Counted from the stretch's first letter, positions 1 through 7,988 are shown. The stretch is 46,170 nt of DNA from DAOMNN01 sp050486545 (GCA_050486545.1 JBJHDM010000024.1:1-46170); one strand, 5' to 3'. The notes: generated from the letters alone by a model not told the origin. Numbers and translations: made by a program.

Positions 1-1
1 C

Positions 2-91
2 CGCGGCAACTCCTATCGCCTCAAGGAGAAGCTCAAATCCGGCCTCGTCCGCTCATTCGACGAACAAACCCAACCGGGTGGGGAAATTTGA
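2..91 (+). CDS. IstB-like ATP-binding transposition helper, C-terminal fragment
   Basis: Only the last 29 codons are present, reading RGNSYRLKEKLKSGL and ending with TGA. The tail pattern RGxSYRLKEK is typical of IstB-like ATPases of IS21 elements, which assist the IstA transposase in target selection. The AAA+ core lies to the left of the window. The family call rests on this short tail plus the IS21-like end that follows. Confidence 0.55.
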   Translation, partial: RGNSYRLKEKLKSGLVRSFDEQTQPGGEI

Positions 92-112
92 ATTACCACA
101 CTGGGGAAAATT
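79..112 (+). repeat. Tandem terminal repeats of the IS21 right end
   Basis: Two imperfect copies, TGGGGAAATT at 79-88 and TGGGGAAAATT at 102-112, are spaced 23 bp apart just before the element boundary. IS21 elements are known to carry multiple terminal repeats bound by the transposase. Confidence 0.5.
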
Positions 113-127
113 CGCTTGCCCTTGACA

Positions 128-566
128 CCCGCACTTTGAAGAACACGGCGTGCGCATCGAAACGATCCTGTCCGACAACGGGCGCGAGTACTGCGGACGG
201 CCCGACAACCATCCATTCGAGCTGTTCTTGCAGCTGGAAGGTATCGAGCATCGCACCACCCGCGTGGGACGCCCACAGAGCAACGGATTCGTAGAACGGC
301 TGCATCGCACCTTGCTTGACGAGCACTTCCGCATTGCCGGCCGAACAACGTGGTACGAGTCCGTCGAGCAGATGCAGGGTGACCTGGAGAAGTACCTGCA
401 CCACTACAACCACGAACGCCCGCATCAGGGGCGGATGATGGAAGGCAGAACGCCGGCTCAGATGTTCGAGGCGGGCATTACCAAGCAGCCCGAGGAGACG
501 ATTCCGGAGGCCGCATAAAACAACACCGGCTCGGGGCCGGTGTCAGGTGAATACTTGATCTGTACA
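128..566 (+). mobile_element. IS481-family remnant, 3' part with right end
   Basis: This fragment contains the C-terminal part of an IS481-like DDE transposase, then a short hairpin (ACACCGGC/GCCGGTGT, about 521-542), and an end reading TGTCAGGTGAATACTTGATC and finishing in TGTACA at about 566. IS481 elements characteristically end TGT...ACA. The left part was removed or displaced by the IS21 element whose end is at 127. Confidence 0.55.
129..518 (+). pseudogene. IS481-like transposase, 5'-truncated
   Basis: The reading frame is open from the IS21 junction to TAA at 516-518. It begins in mid-domain with PHFEEHGVRIETILSDNGRE. The second catalytic Asp of the DDE/rve integrase core is in LSDNGREYCG, and the catalytic Glu is in PQSNGFVERLHRTL. 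The C-terminal pattern NHERPHQGR...GRTPAQMF is typical of IS481 transposases. The N-terminal helix-turn-helix and first catalytic Asp are missing, so it is broken. The GTG at 150 is an internal codon, not a start. Confidence 0.75.
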
Positions 567-620
567 CATTGAGGATGATCGAAGGCGCACCATCGACGTT
601 CGCGCGTGAGTGGGTAATTC

Positions 621-944
621 TCAAGGGTCGGGATAAGCGACTCTCCAACTATCGCCAAACTGAATACACGCGACCCTGTCGAACATTCGATTAGGACTGG
701 GTTTCAGGACCAGCAGGACATCACTCGCCCCAGACTTGTGTACATGGGTACGAAAGATATCTTCCCAAGTAACATCGAGTTGCTTATCCCTCGCCGCCAA
801 GAAGCATCCCCACACCATGTCGTCTTGTTCGCTGGTGTTTGGCCCATAGATAACAATCGTTACGAGACAGACGAATACAATCCATGCGGTGAGCAGAACG
901 AACTTCCCGACTTTTATGATGACGCTGAATGCGATGTTCTTCAT
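621..944 (-). CDS. Small hypothetical membrane protein
   Basis: This 107-residue protein is not recognised as any family. It starts at ATG 944 with a GGGGGTG purine-rich stretch 7 nt upstream. Residues 1-35 include a basic start (MKN...KVGK) and a long hydrophobic stretch (FVLLTAWIVFVCLVTIVIYG) that should form one membrane span. The soluble remainder is rich in charged residues and has three cysteines. It lies divergent to the XRE regulator at 1010, and its base composition looks less G+C-rich than the core genes, consistent with transferred DNA. An overlapping plus-strand frame at 738-947 has no such features. Confidence 0.5.
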   Translation of the reverse strand: MKNIAFSVIIKVGKFVLLTAWIVFVCLVTIVIYGPNTSEQDDMVWGCFLAARDKQLDVTWEDIFRTHVHKSGASDVLLVLKPSPNRMFDRVACIQFGDSWRVAYPDP

Positions 945-957
945 TAAAGCACCCCCG

Positions 958-986
958 TTGGGCACTATATCCCGTGGATGCATATC
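958..986 (+). promoter_or_regulatory. Candidate sigma70 promoter for the XRE regulator
   Basis: TTGGGC at 958-963 and CATATC at 981-986 are separated by 17 bp, and lie 24 bp upstream of the GTG start at 1010. The region is also the only space for the promoter of the divergent membrane-protein gene. This is a consensus reading only. Confidence 0.3.
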
Positions 987-1009
987 CGTCACCCTCGTAG
1001 CGTTATGGG

Positions 1010-1255
1010 GTGCCTCGACCATCCAAACTCTCGACCGATCACCCTGAACTGCAACTGTTCGGGTCAGCCGTGCGTGCATTGAGAACAAGCAAGGGGATGT
1101 CGCAGGAAGCACTTGCTCATGCCTCGGGCTTGGATCGATCCTACATGGGCGGAGTCGAGCGCGGCGAGCACAATGTCGCGCTCGTGAACATCAAGAAGAT
1201 TGCCGACGCCTTGGGCGTACCCGTTCACCGTCTGATGCAAGAGGCTGGAATCTGA
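1010..1255 (+). CDS. XRE-family helix-turn-helix regulator
   Basis: This 81-residue protein is almost entirely one HTH_3/XRE domain. The sequence ALRTSKGMSQEALAHASGLD (residues 23-42) and SYMGGVERGEHNVALVNIKK carries the helix-turn-helix and the ExGxxxPxLxxL-like turn. The size and the Val-Pro-X-X-X-Leu ending resemble small controller proteins found with restriction-modification or mobile elements, but no methylase or endonuclease is nearby. The GTG at 1010 is chosen because the N-terminus (PRPSKLSTDHPELQLFG) matches common homologues. An ATG at 1005 is out of frame. Confidence 0.8.
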   Translation: MPRPSKLSTDHPELQLFGSAVRALRTSKGMSQEALAHASGLDRSYMGGVERGEHNVALVNIKKIADALGVPVHRLMQEAGI

Positions 1256-1299
1256 GGGGTGGCCCTGGATGGTTGCCAAGCATCCCCCAAGGTGTTCCG

Positions 1300-1319
1300 A
1301 AAATTTTTCAAAATTTTTC
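1300..1319. repeat. AT-rich tandem direct repeat
   Basis: Two perfect adjoining copies of AAAATTTTTC occupy 1300-1309 and 1310-1319, in otherwise G+C-rich surroundings. Bent or easily melted DNA of this kind is common at protein-binding or recombination sites. The function is unknown. Confidence 0.6.
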
Positions 1320-1525
1320 TCGCAGTGTCTGCGTGACCACCCTCGACTTTTTCCACGGGACGACTTGGGGCAGTACCCCCCTCCCTCCCAAAAACTCCAG
1401 CGAGGTCAAGCGGGTCCCCTATGGCGGTCGATGAGGGGTAGTCAGACGCCCCCCTTAAATCCAAGCGTTCGGGAAGTTCAGAGTCCTTTGGCGGGACTCT
1501 TGACTTGCACAGATCAGGAACCTCA

Positions 1526-1549
1526 TTGATAGTCGAATTGATAGTTGAA
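1526..1549. repeat. 12-bp tandem repeat near the tRNA-Ser 3' end
   Basis: TTGATAGTCGAA (1526-1537) is followed directly by TTGATAGTTGAA (1538-1549), with one mismatch. It lies about 40 bp from the CCA end of tRNA-Ser, so integrase arm sites are one possible reading. Confidence 0.55.
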
Positions 1550-1551
1550 AC

Positions 1552-1572
1552 AAAAAAAGCGCCTAATCGCTT
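1552..1572 (-). terminator. Rho-independent terminator of tRNA-Ser
   Basis: On the minus strand a short stem AAGCG/CGCTT (1568-1572 with 1557-1561), loop ATTAGG, runs into seven T residues. It lies 17 nt past the CCA end of tRNA-Ser. Confidence 0.65.
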
Positions 1573-1588
1573 GATTTGTATAGCTTGC

Positions 1589-1678
1589 TGGCGGAGGCGG
1601 TGAGATTCGAACTCACGAGGGGCGCGAACCCCTGCCGGTTTTCAAGACCGGTGCATTCAACCACTCTGCCACGCCTCC
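1589..1678 (-). tRNA. tRNA-Ser (UGA)
   Basis: The minus strand folds as a 90-nt class II tRNA. The acceptor GGAGGCG pairs with CGCCTCC, the discriminator is G, and CCA is encoded at 1591-1589. The D arm is GTGGCAGAGTGGTTGAATGC. The anticodon stem CCGGT/ACCGG encloses the loop CTTGAAA, giving anticodon TGA. The long variable arm is CAGGGGTTCGCGCCCCT, and the T arm contains GTTCGAATC. It reads UCA-type codons. Accessory DNA lies directly on its 3' side. Confidence 0.95.
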
Positions 1679-1684
1679 GTACTC
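1643..1684. repeat. 42-bp repeat, copy 1 (5' half of intact tRNA-Ser plus leader)
   Basis: These 42 bp, covering the tRNA-Ser 5' half from the anticodon loop outward and 6 bp of its 5' flank, recur perfectly at 1781-1822. After one mismatch a further 6 bp (GTGCCG) also match. Confidence 0.9.
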
Positions 1685-1715
1685 CGTGCCGACAACCTAC
1701 GGGCCTGGCGGCCCG

Positions 1716-1818
1716 CCCTGCCGGTTTTAGCTACGCGAGCAAGGCTCGCTTCGCTAGCGCACCGCTGGCGCGGCTGGCGCCAAGACCGGTGCATTCAACC
1801 ACTCTGCCACGCCTCCGT
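1716..1818 (-). pseudogene. Broken tRNA-Ser copy with a 52-bp insertion in the anticodon
   Basis: On the minus strand this repeats the intact gene from the acceptor strand through CACCGGTCTTG, then shows 52 extra bp (1780-1729), then resumes AAAACCGGCAGGG and departs before the T arm. The insertion falls exactly between anticodon bases G35 and A36. It contains GCGAGC-CTT-GCTCGC and CCGC-GCCA-GCGG hairpins. A third hairpin (GGGCC/GGCCC, 1701-1714) replaces the 3' half. It cannot form a normal tRNA because the T arm and 3' acceptor strand are missing. Confidence 0.75.
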
Positions 1819-1822
1819 ACTC
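1781..1822. repeat. 42-bp repeat, copy 2 (tRNA-Ser 5' half)
   Basis: This is a perfect repeat of 1643-1684, placed 138 bp further from the intact gene's 3' end. Together the two copies show a tandem duplication of the tRNA-Ser 5' region. Confidence 0.9.
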
Positions 1823-1875
1823 GGTGCCGGACGTCGAGGACCCGGGAAGGACGCGAAGTATACCACCGGCCTCTT

Positions 1876-3180
1876 TCAGGCCGTGCGCTCGAACAGGGCG
1901 ATCGATTCGACGTGGGAGGTTTGCGGGAACATGTTCGCGATGCCGGCGCCGCGCAGGACATAGCCCTTCTCGTGGACCAGCACGGCGGCATCGCGGGCGA
2001 GCGTGGCGGGGTTGCAGGACACGTAGACGATGCGGGCGGGAGACTGTTCGGGGCTGAGGGCCTTGACCACGGCGATGGCGCCTTCTCGCGGGGGGTCGAT
2101 CAGCATCTTGTCGATCCGCCCGAGGGCGGCGAGGCTGTCCTCGGTGGCCTCGAAGAGGTTGGCGACGTGGAATTCGCTGTGGTTCTCCAGGCTGTTGCGC
2201 CGGGCATTCTCGCCCGCGCGCAAGACGAGGTTGTCGCTGCCCTCGACACCGACGACGGTGGCACCGGAGCGGGCGATGGGCAGGCTGAAGTTTCCGAGGC
2301 CGCAAAACAGGTCGGCGATCCGCTCGCCCGGTTGCGGGTCGAGCAGTTGCATCGAGCGGCGCATCAGCAGGCGATTGATCGCGACGTTGACCTGGGTGAA
2401 GTCATTCGGGCGAAACGCCATCGTCACGCCGAACTCGGGCAGCGAATAGCTCAGTTCGGGGGCTTCGGCCGGGTGCAGGCGATGGATGGTGTCGGGTCCG
2501 CCGGGCTGCAGCCAGACCTGCACATTCTCTTCGTCGGCGAAGGCTGCGAGGCGTTGTTCGTCTTCGGTCGTCAGCGCGAGCAGGTTGCGGAACACCAGGA
2601 CCGTGGTGTGGTCACCGACGGCGATCTCGATCTGCGGCAGGCGGTCGGGGATCGACAGGCCGGCGATGAGCGTACGCAGGCGCGGCAGCATTGCGGACAG
2701 GTGCGGAGGAAGGATCTCGCAACTGAGCATGTCGGCGATGTAACTGCTCCTGCGCTCGTGAAAGCCGACCAGCACGCCGCCCTTCTTCGGCACCAGCCGG
2801 ACGCCGATGCGCGCGCGGTAGCGGTATCCCCACGAAGGTCCGTGGATGGCCGGATACACAATCTCGGGATGGAGCTTGCCGACATGCCAGAGGGCATCCT
2901 CGAGAACACGTTGCTTGGTGGCCGCCTGGGCGACCGGATCGAGGTGCTGGAGCGAGCAGCCGCCGCACTTCCCGAAGTACGGGCATCGCGGCGCGACGCG
3001 CTGCGCACTCGGCTTGACGACGCGGCCAAGCTGCGCGAGCTCGTAGCTCGGGCGGCGGCGATACACGGAATACTCGACGAGCTCCCCGGGCAAGGCGCCG
3101 TCGACGAACACGGCCTTGCCCTCCACGTGCGTTACACCCCGTCCTTCGTGATCCACCGACTCGATTGCTGCAAGCGACAT
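1876..3180 (-). CDS. rlmD: 23S rRNA (uracil-C5) methyltransferase RlmD
   Basis: A 434-residue protein, the usual length of RlmD, which methylates U1939 of 23S rRNA using SAM. An N-terminal TRAM domain (about 1-60) is followed by iron-sulfur ligands C66, C72, C75 (RCPYFGKCGGC) and C154. The Rossmann motif is ADLFCGLGNFSLPIA. The nucleophile is C389 in YVSCNPATLARD, and the base is the Glu of HVESIALFE. Start ATG 3180 is preferred over an upstream in-frame codon at 3228, because MSLAAIESVDHEGRG is the family's normal beginning. It is transcribed toward the duplicated tRNA-Ser region. Confidence 0.93.
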   Translation of the reverse strand: MSLAAIESVDHEGRGVTHVEGKAVFVDGALPGELVEYSVYRRRPSYELAQLGRVVKPSAQRVAPRCPYFGKCGGCSLQHLDPVAQAATKQRVLEDALWHVGKLHPEIVYPAIHGPSWGYRYRARIGVRLVPKKGGVLVGFHERRSSYIADMLSCEILPPHLSAMLPRLRTLIAGLSIPDRLPQIEIAVGDHTTVLVFRNLLALTTEDEQRLAAFADEENVQVWLQPGGPDTIHRLHPAEAPELSYSLPEFGVTMAFRPNDFTQVNVAINRLLMRRSMQLLDPQPGERIADLFCGLGNFSLPIARSGATVVGVEGSDNLVLRAGENARRNSLENHSEFHVANLFEATEDSLAALGRIDKMLIDPPREGAIAVVKALSPEQSPARIVYVSCNPATLARDAAVLVHEKGYVLRGAGIANMFPQTSHVESIALFERTA

Positions 3181-3270
3181 GAAAGTTCCGCGCAAAAGGT
3201 GTAATTTTACCGGTGTCCGAACCGCCATGGCGAATGAGAACAGGCCCTAATCACACCAGACCGAACGCAC

Positions 3271-3753
3271 ATGACACAAGACGAGACCTTCGACACCTAC
3301 GCCGGATACCAGGCGGCCCTGTCCGACGTGCTGGGTCGCGCCACCCGTGACATCGCGGTGTTCGATCCGGACCTGTACCACACGGGCCTGGAATCGACCG
3401 AAGGCATCGCGCTTCTCGAGGCGTTCTGCATGCGCGTGACGAGCGAGGAAAGCCTTCGCATTGCGCTCCATGCGACGAATTTCCTCGAGCGTGACTGCCC
3501 GCGCTTGCTGACCCTGTTGTCGCGCTTCGGCCACCGCATGCAGGTGCGGGTGACCACGACCGGGTATCGACAACTCGACCAACCCTTCGTGATCGTCGAC
3601 GGGATCCATCTGGTCACGCGTTTCCACGCCGATCGCCCGCGCGGGAAATGCTGCCTCGACGACCCCCAGTCTGCTTTCACGCTACTCACCCGCTTCGAGG
3701 AGATCTGGCTGGCCGCACGGCGCGGACCCGCCGGCACCCCTCTCGGCATCTGA
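3271..3753 (+). CDS. Conserved hypothetical protein (DUF7931-like)
   Basis: This 160-residue soluble protein has no signal peptide or membrane segment. The sequence around IAVFDPDLYHTGLES and DGIHLVTRFHADRPRG resembles a conserved betaproteobacterial hypothetical family, which I believe is DUF7931. The motif layout is loosely reminiscent of a single degenerate phospholipase-D-like half domain, but no HKD motif is present. It is divergent from rlmD with a 90-bp gap, and is closed by a strong hairpin at 3764. Function unknown. Confidence 0.7.
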   Translation: MTQDETFDTYAGYQAALSDVLGRATRDIAVFDPDLYHTGLESTEGIALLEAFCMRVTSEESLRIALHATNFLERDCPRLLTLLSRFGHRMQVRVTTTGYRQLDQPFVIVDGIHLVTRFHADRPRGKCCLDDPQSAFTLLTRFEEIWLAARRGPAGTPLGI

Positions 3754-3763
3754 ACCCGAAAAC

Positions 3764-3792
3764 GGAAACCGGCGCTCGAAGCGCCGGTTTCC
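3764..3792. terminator. Strong hairpin between convergent genes
   Basis: A perfect 12-bp stem, GGAAACCGGCGC/GCGCCGGTTTCC with loop TCGAA, sits between the stop at 3753 and the bamC stop at 3819. It lacks a long T tract on either strand but is placed to end transcription from both sides. Confidence 0.65.
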
Positions 3793-3818
3793 GTGGATTC
3801 GCCTTCAGGACCGGTCGA

Positions 3819-4958
3819 TCACTTGAGCTGGTCCAGCAGCAGGCCGAGGATGCGACGTGCGGTTTCGGACGTATCTTCGCCGCCTTCACGGGTGAGAATC
3901 GACACAGTCGAGGTATCGGCTGCGCCGGCCACTCGGATCCGGTATTCGCTGCCGCCGGCGGCCACCCCGCCGTCACGGCTGCGCCAGAATGCGAGCCGCG
4001 ACAGGAAGCCTTCCGAACGCTGGCTGCGCGCATCGGCATCGGGGTCGATGTAGCGGACGAAGAACAGCCCTTCGTTGCGGTCGCGGTCCTCGACGGTGAA
4101 ACCGATCCGGTCGAGCGCAAGACCGACCCGGCGCCAGGCGCGGTCGAAGGATTCGTCGACCACCAGTCGCGTGCGGCCGTCGGCACCCGCCTGAAGCGAC
4201 GCACGCTCCGAACCCGCCGCCGAAGCCAGGATGACGGCGGCGCGCTCTTCCTCCGCACCCAGGCGGATCATCAGCCTGCGCAGCATCTCGGCTTCGAGTT
4301 CCGGGTCGGCCGGACGCGGCTGCCACACCGTGCTGTCCTGCGACTGGCTGGCGTAGACCTCGACCATACCGCGGTGGCTGATGTAGATCTCGACCGTTCC
4401 CGGCGCCTGACCTTCCTCGAGTCGGGTACGGAACTTGTCCCGTTCGGCCGTGGAGAACAGCCCATCGAGAACCCGTCCGAGCGCACGGCGCACGAAGTCC
4501 TGCGGGATGCGGGCGCGGTCTTCGGCCCAGTCGGTTTCCATGACCCCGACTTCGGGCCGGTCGATGTTCAGGATGAAGCCCAGTTCCAGCCAGAAGTCCT
4601 TGATCTCCGGCCACAGCGCCTCGGCCGATCCCGGCACGACGAGCCAGCGCTGGGAGCCGGCACGCTCGATCCGCATGCCTTCGGCCTGGGCAAGCACCAG
4701 CGGCTGCGCGCCGGTCGGCTGCGCCGCCCGGTCGGCGGCATAGGCCGAGAAGGTCGCCACGCCGCGCGGCGACACGTCCGGGACGGCGAAACGGTCGTCC
4801 CGCGTGGGCGCGGTCAGATCCGGCGGAATCTCGAGCGGGGACACCTGCCGGGCGCTCTTGTAATCGATCTTGCGCGATTCCATGAGCGGGCCCGAACATC
4901 CTGCGAGCACGAACGCGATTGCAATTGCCGAAGCCGACGTGAAGATCCTTGAAGTCAT
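3819..4958 (-). CDS. bamC: Outer membrane assembly lipoprotein BamC (NlpB)
   Basis: A 379-residue lipoprotein. The signal peptide ends in AFVLAGC, with lipidated Cys21. The unstructured N-terminal arm (KIDYKSARQVSPLEIPPDL) is typical of BamC, where it binds BamD in the complex that folds outer-membrane beta-barrel proteins. Two helix-grip domains follow, at about 95-215 and 245-379. The first begins at RWLVVPGSAEALWPEIKDFW and the second at RLVVDESFDRAWRRVGLALD. It lies 23 bp downstream of dapA, the widespread dapA-bamC arrangement. Start ATG 4958 has AGGACT upstream. Confidence 0.92.
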   Translation of the reverse strand: MTSRIFTSASAIAIAFVLAGCSGPLMESRKIDYKSARQVSPLEIPPDLTAPTRDDRFAVPDVSPRGVATFSAYAADRAAQPTGAQPLVLAQAEGMRIERAGSQRWLVVPGSAEALWPEIKDFWLELGFILNIDRPEVGVMETDWAEDRARIPQDFVRRALGRVLDGLFSTAERDKFRTRLEEGQAPGTVEIYISHRGMVEVYASQSQDSTVWQPRPADPELEAEMLRRLMIRLGAEEERAAVILASAAGSERASLQAGADGRTRLVVDESFDRAWRRVGLALDRIGFTVEDRDRNEGLFFVRYIDPDADARSQRSEGFLSRLAFWRSRDGGVAAGGSEYRIRVAGAADTSTVSILTREGGEDTSETARRILGLLLDQLK

Positions 4959-4981
4959 GAGTATCGAGCAGTCCTGGTCAG

Positions 4982-5860
4982 TCAGAGTTGGATGCCGGCG
5001 CGCCGCATCGACTCGCGCACGCGATCGTGTGCGGATTCGGACAGCGGGGTCAGCGGCAGACGGATTCCCGGCTCGATCAGGCCCATCTGGGCGACTGCCC
5101 ACTTGACCGGAATCGGGTTGGCCTCGCAGAAGAGGTGGCGATGCAGCCAGACGAGGCGCGCGTTGATCTCGCGGGTCCGCGGCGCATCGCCGGCCAGCGC
5201 CGCAACACACATTTCGTGCATGGCGCGGGGGGCAACGTTGGCGGTCACCGAGATTGCGCCGTGCCCACCAAGGAGAATGAACGCCGCAGCGGTCATGTCG
5301 TCGCCGGTGTACAGGGCGAAACCTGCCGGCGCGCGCTCGACCAGATCGCACACGCGGTCGATGCTGCCGGTGGCATCCTTGATGCCGACGATGTTGGGGA
5401 TCCCGGCAAGGCGCAACGCGGTATCGTTGGACAGGTCGGCCACCGTGCGCCCGGGCACGTTGTAGAGGATCATCGGCAGTTCGACCGCTTCGGCGATCGA
5501 ACGGAAGTGCTGGTACAGGCCTTCCTGGGTCGGCTTGTTGTAGTAGGGCACGACCGAGAGGTGGGCGTTCGCCCCGGCCTTCTGCGCGAACTGCGCGAGC
5601 TCGATCGCCTCGCTGGTCGAGTTGGCCCCGGTGCCTGCGATGACCGGCAGGCGCCCGTCCGCATGTTCGACCGCCACCCGGATGAGTTCGCAATGTTCCT
5701 CGACATCGACCGTCGGGGATTCGCCCGTGGTCCCGACGACGACGATCCCGTCGGTGCCTTCAGCGACATGGAAATCGATCAGCGAGCGCAGGCGCTCGAA
5801 ATCCAGACTGCCATCCGCCCGCATGGGGGTGACGATGGCGACGATGGAACCGGTAATCAT
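4982..5860 (-). CDS. dapA: 4-hydroxy-tetrahydrodipicolinate synthase
   Basis: A 292-residue TIM-barrel enzyme, the standard DapA length. It condenses pyruvate with aspartate semialdehyde in the lysine/diaminopimelate pathway. The Schiff-base lysine is K161 (VGIKDATG), the proton-relay tyrosine is Y133 (ILYNVPGRT), and the pyruvate-binding GTTGE is at residues 43-47. Start ATG 5860 has GGAG 8 nt upstream. It shares a transcript with bamC. Confidence 0.96.
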   Translation of the reverse strand: MITGSIVAIVTPMRADGSLDFERLRSLIDFHVAEGTDGIVVVGTTGESPTVDVEEHCELIRVAVEHADGRLPVIAGTGANSTSEAIELAQFAQKAGANAHLSVVPYYNKPTQEGLYQHFRSIAEAVELPMILYNVPGRTVADLSNDTALRLAGIPNIVGIKDATGSIDRVCDLVERAPAGFALYTGDDMTAAAFILLGGHGAISVTANVAPRAMHEMCVAALAGDAPRTREINARLVWLHRHLFCEANPIPVKWAVAQMGLIEPGIRLPLTPLSESAHDRVRESMRRAGIQL

Positions 5861-5889
5861 CGAACTCCGCACCAAAACGTAAAAGTTTG

Positions 5890-5918
5890 ATTCTACCTGA
5901 TCAAAGACGGACAGCCAG
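5890..5918 (-). promoter_or_regulatory. Candidate dapA-bamC promoter
   Basis: On the minus strand CTGGCT (5918-5913) and TAGAAT (5895-5890) are spaced 17 bp, about 30 bp before the dapA start. The -10 is good and the -35 is poor. Confidence 0.35.
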
Positions 5919-5981
5919 ACCCCTGTTCGAACTGGACCCTGCAGGGGCGCTTCGGTTCGCGACGCTGCCCGACCGCTCCAG

Positions 5982-5996
5982 GCCGGGCGACCCGGC
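5982..5996 (-). terminator. Hairpin after the deacetylase-like gene
   Basis: GCCGGG/CCCGGC with a 3-nt loop lies 9 nt past the stop at 6006. No T tract follows, so it may only stabilise the RNA end. Confidence 0.35.
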
Positions 5997-6005
5997 GAAG
6001 CCCGC

Positions 6006-6932
6006 TCAGAGGTCGGCCAGGGCCTTGACGTGCGCAACGACGGAGCGAGCCATCGCCGACAGCGAATAGCCTCCTTCGAGGATCGACACGATGCGCTTGT
6101 GCCCGCATTCCTGCACAAGCTCCTTGAGCCGTTCGGTGACCCATACGTAGTCCGACTCGACCAGCCCCAGGGACCCCATGTCGTCCTCGTAGTGCGCGTC
6201 GAAACCTGCGGAGACGAACAGCATCTGGGGCTGGTGCGCGCGAAGCGCGGGGAGCCACAGGTCGCTGACGATCTGCCGGAAGGCATCGCCGCGGGTACCG
6301 GCCGGAACCGGGACGTTGACCATGTGAGAGGGGACGTTGTCCGCGCCGCTGTAGGGATAGAACGGGTGCTGGAAGATGCTCGCCATCATCACGCGCGGAT
6401 CTTCGCGGAAGATGTCCTCCGTGCCATTGCCGTGATGCACGTCGAAATCGATCACGGCGACCCGCTCGAGTCCATGGACTTCGAGCGCATGGCGGGCCGC
6501 GATCGCGACGTTGTTCAGGAAGCAGAATCCCATCGCCTTGCCGTGTTCGGCATGATGACCCGGCGGGCGTACCGCACAGAACGCATTCTCGATTTCGCCC
6601 TTGAGCACCAGGTCGGTCGCCAGCACCCCCGCCCCCGCCGATCGCAGTGCCGCCTTCATTGTGTTCGGGCTCATTGCGGTATCGGGGTCGAGGTGACGGA
6701 TCCCGTGCTCCGGCACGCTCTCATGAAGTTCCTCGAGATACTCCCGGGCATGGGCTCTGAGGATCTGCTCGGACGTGGCCAGCGGCGCATCGTAGAAGGA
6801 AAGGTAAAGATCCAGGCCGGCGGCGATCAGCCGGTCGTTGATCGCCGCAAGGCGATCGGGGCATTCGGGATGAAAACTGCCCATCTCGTGCAACCAGCAA
6901 TCCCTGTGCGTGATGAACGCAGTCGTGGTCAT
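6006..6932 (-). CDS. Histone deacetylase family (class II-like) hydrolase
   Basis: A 308-residue protein with the full zinc-deacetylase signature. Charge-relay histidines are in RPPGHHAEH (about residues 121-129). Zinc ligands are in DFDVHHGNG (about 162-170) and SAGFDAHYEDDMG (about 244-256). The late loop is LEGGYS. Bacterial members remove acetyl groups from acetylpolyamines, acetoin-related or protein substrates, and the substrate cannot be told from sequence. Start ATG 6932 has a strong AAAGGAGGGG site. It is divergent from moxR and in line with dapA-bamC, but 145 bp upstream of them. Confidence 0.9.
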   Translation of the reverse strand: MTTTAFITHRDCWLHEMGSFHPECPDRLAAINDRLIAAGLDLYLSFYDAPLATSEQILRAHAREYLEELHESVPEHGIRHLDPDTAMSPNTMKAALRSAGAGVLATDLVLKGEIENAFCAVRPPGHHAEHGKAMGFCFLNNVAIAARHALEVHGLERVAVIDFDVHHGNGTEDIFREDPRVMMASIFQHPFYPYSGADNVPSHMVNVPVPAGTRGDAFRQIVSDLWLPALRAHQPQMLFVSAGFDAHYEDDMGSLGLVESDYVWVTERLKELVQECGHKRIVSILEGGYSLSAMARSVVAHVKALADL

Positions 6933-7041
6933 ACCCCTCCTTTCGTGCTTCGTGCGAACTTTCGTGCGCCGTGTTCTTCCAACCCGCTCGGCACAGGCGT
7001 TTGGCGCATCGGGCCGCTCTCTGATCTATTATCACCGCTTT

Positions 7042-7988
<947 letters not shown>

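Larger units (their letters stand above)
1..127 (+). mobile_element. Right end of an IS21-family element (partial)
   Basis: The window opens inside the 3' end of an istB-like helper gene, followed by about 36 bp of non-coding DNA that ends TTGACA at 127. Two direct copies of TGGGGAAAATT-type sequence lie just inside this end, as is usual for the multiple terminal repeats of IS21 elements. Immediately after 127 the reading frame of a different transposase resumes in mid-gene, so 127 is taken as the element boundary. The istA gene, most of istB and the left end lie outside the window, so the target duplication cannot be checked. Confidence 0.6.
1256..1551. other. Gene-free flank of the tRNA-Ser-adjacent accessory segment
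   Basis: No convincing coding frame is seen. The stretch holds an AT-rich direct repeat at 1300-1319, a C-rich run near 1376-1390, and a 12-bp tandem repeat at 1526-1549. Such DNA beside a tRNA 3' end is the usual place for integrase-related sites, but no integrase gene is in the window. Confidence 0.4.

Noticed and set aside
738..947. Plus-strand 69-codon open frame in the accessory region
   Set aside because: It is antisense to the putative membrane protein, which has a plausible ribosome site and a clear hydrophobic span; the plus frame has neither.
1729..1780. Self-splicing or protein-spliced intron in the second tRNA-Ser copy
   Set aside because: At 52 bp it is too short for a group I or II intron. 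It sits between positions 35 and 36, not 37/38, and the host copy lacks its T arm and 3' acceptor strand, so no functional tRNA would result.
1576..3204. 542-codon plus-strand open frame across tRNA-Ser and rlmD
   Set aside because: It is the G+C-driven antisense shadow of rlmD and reads through two tRNA-Ser copies. RlmD on the other strand has all its motifs.
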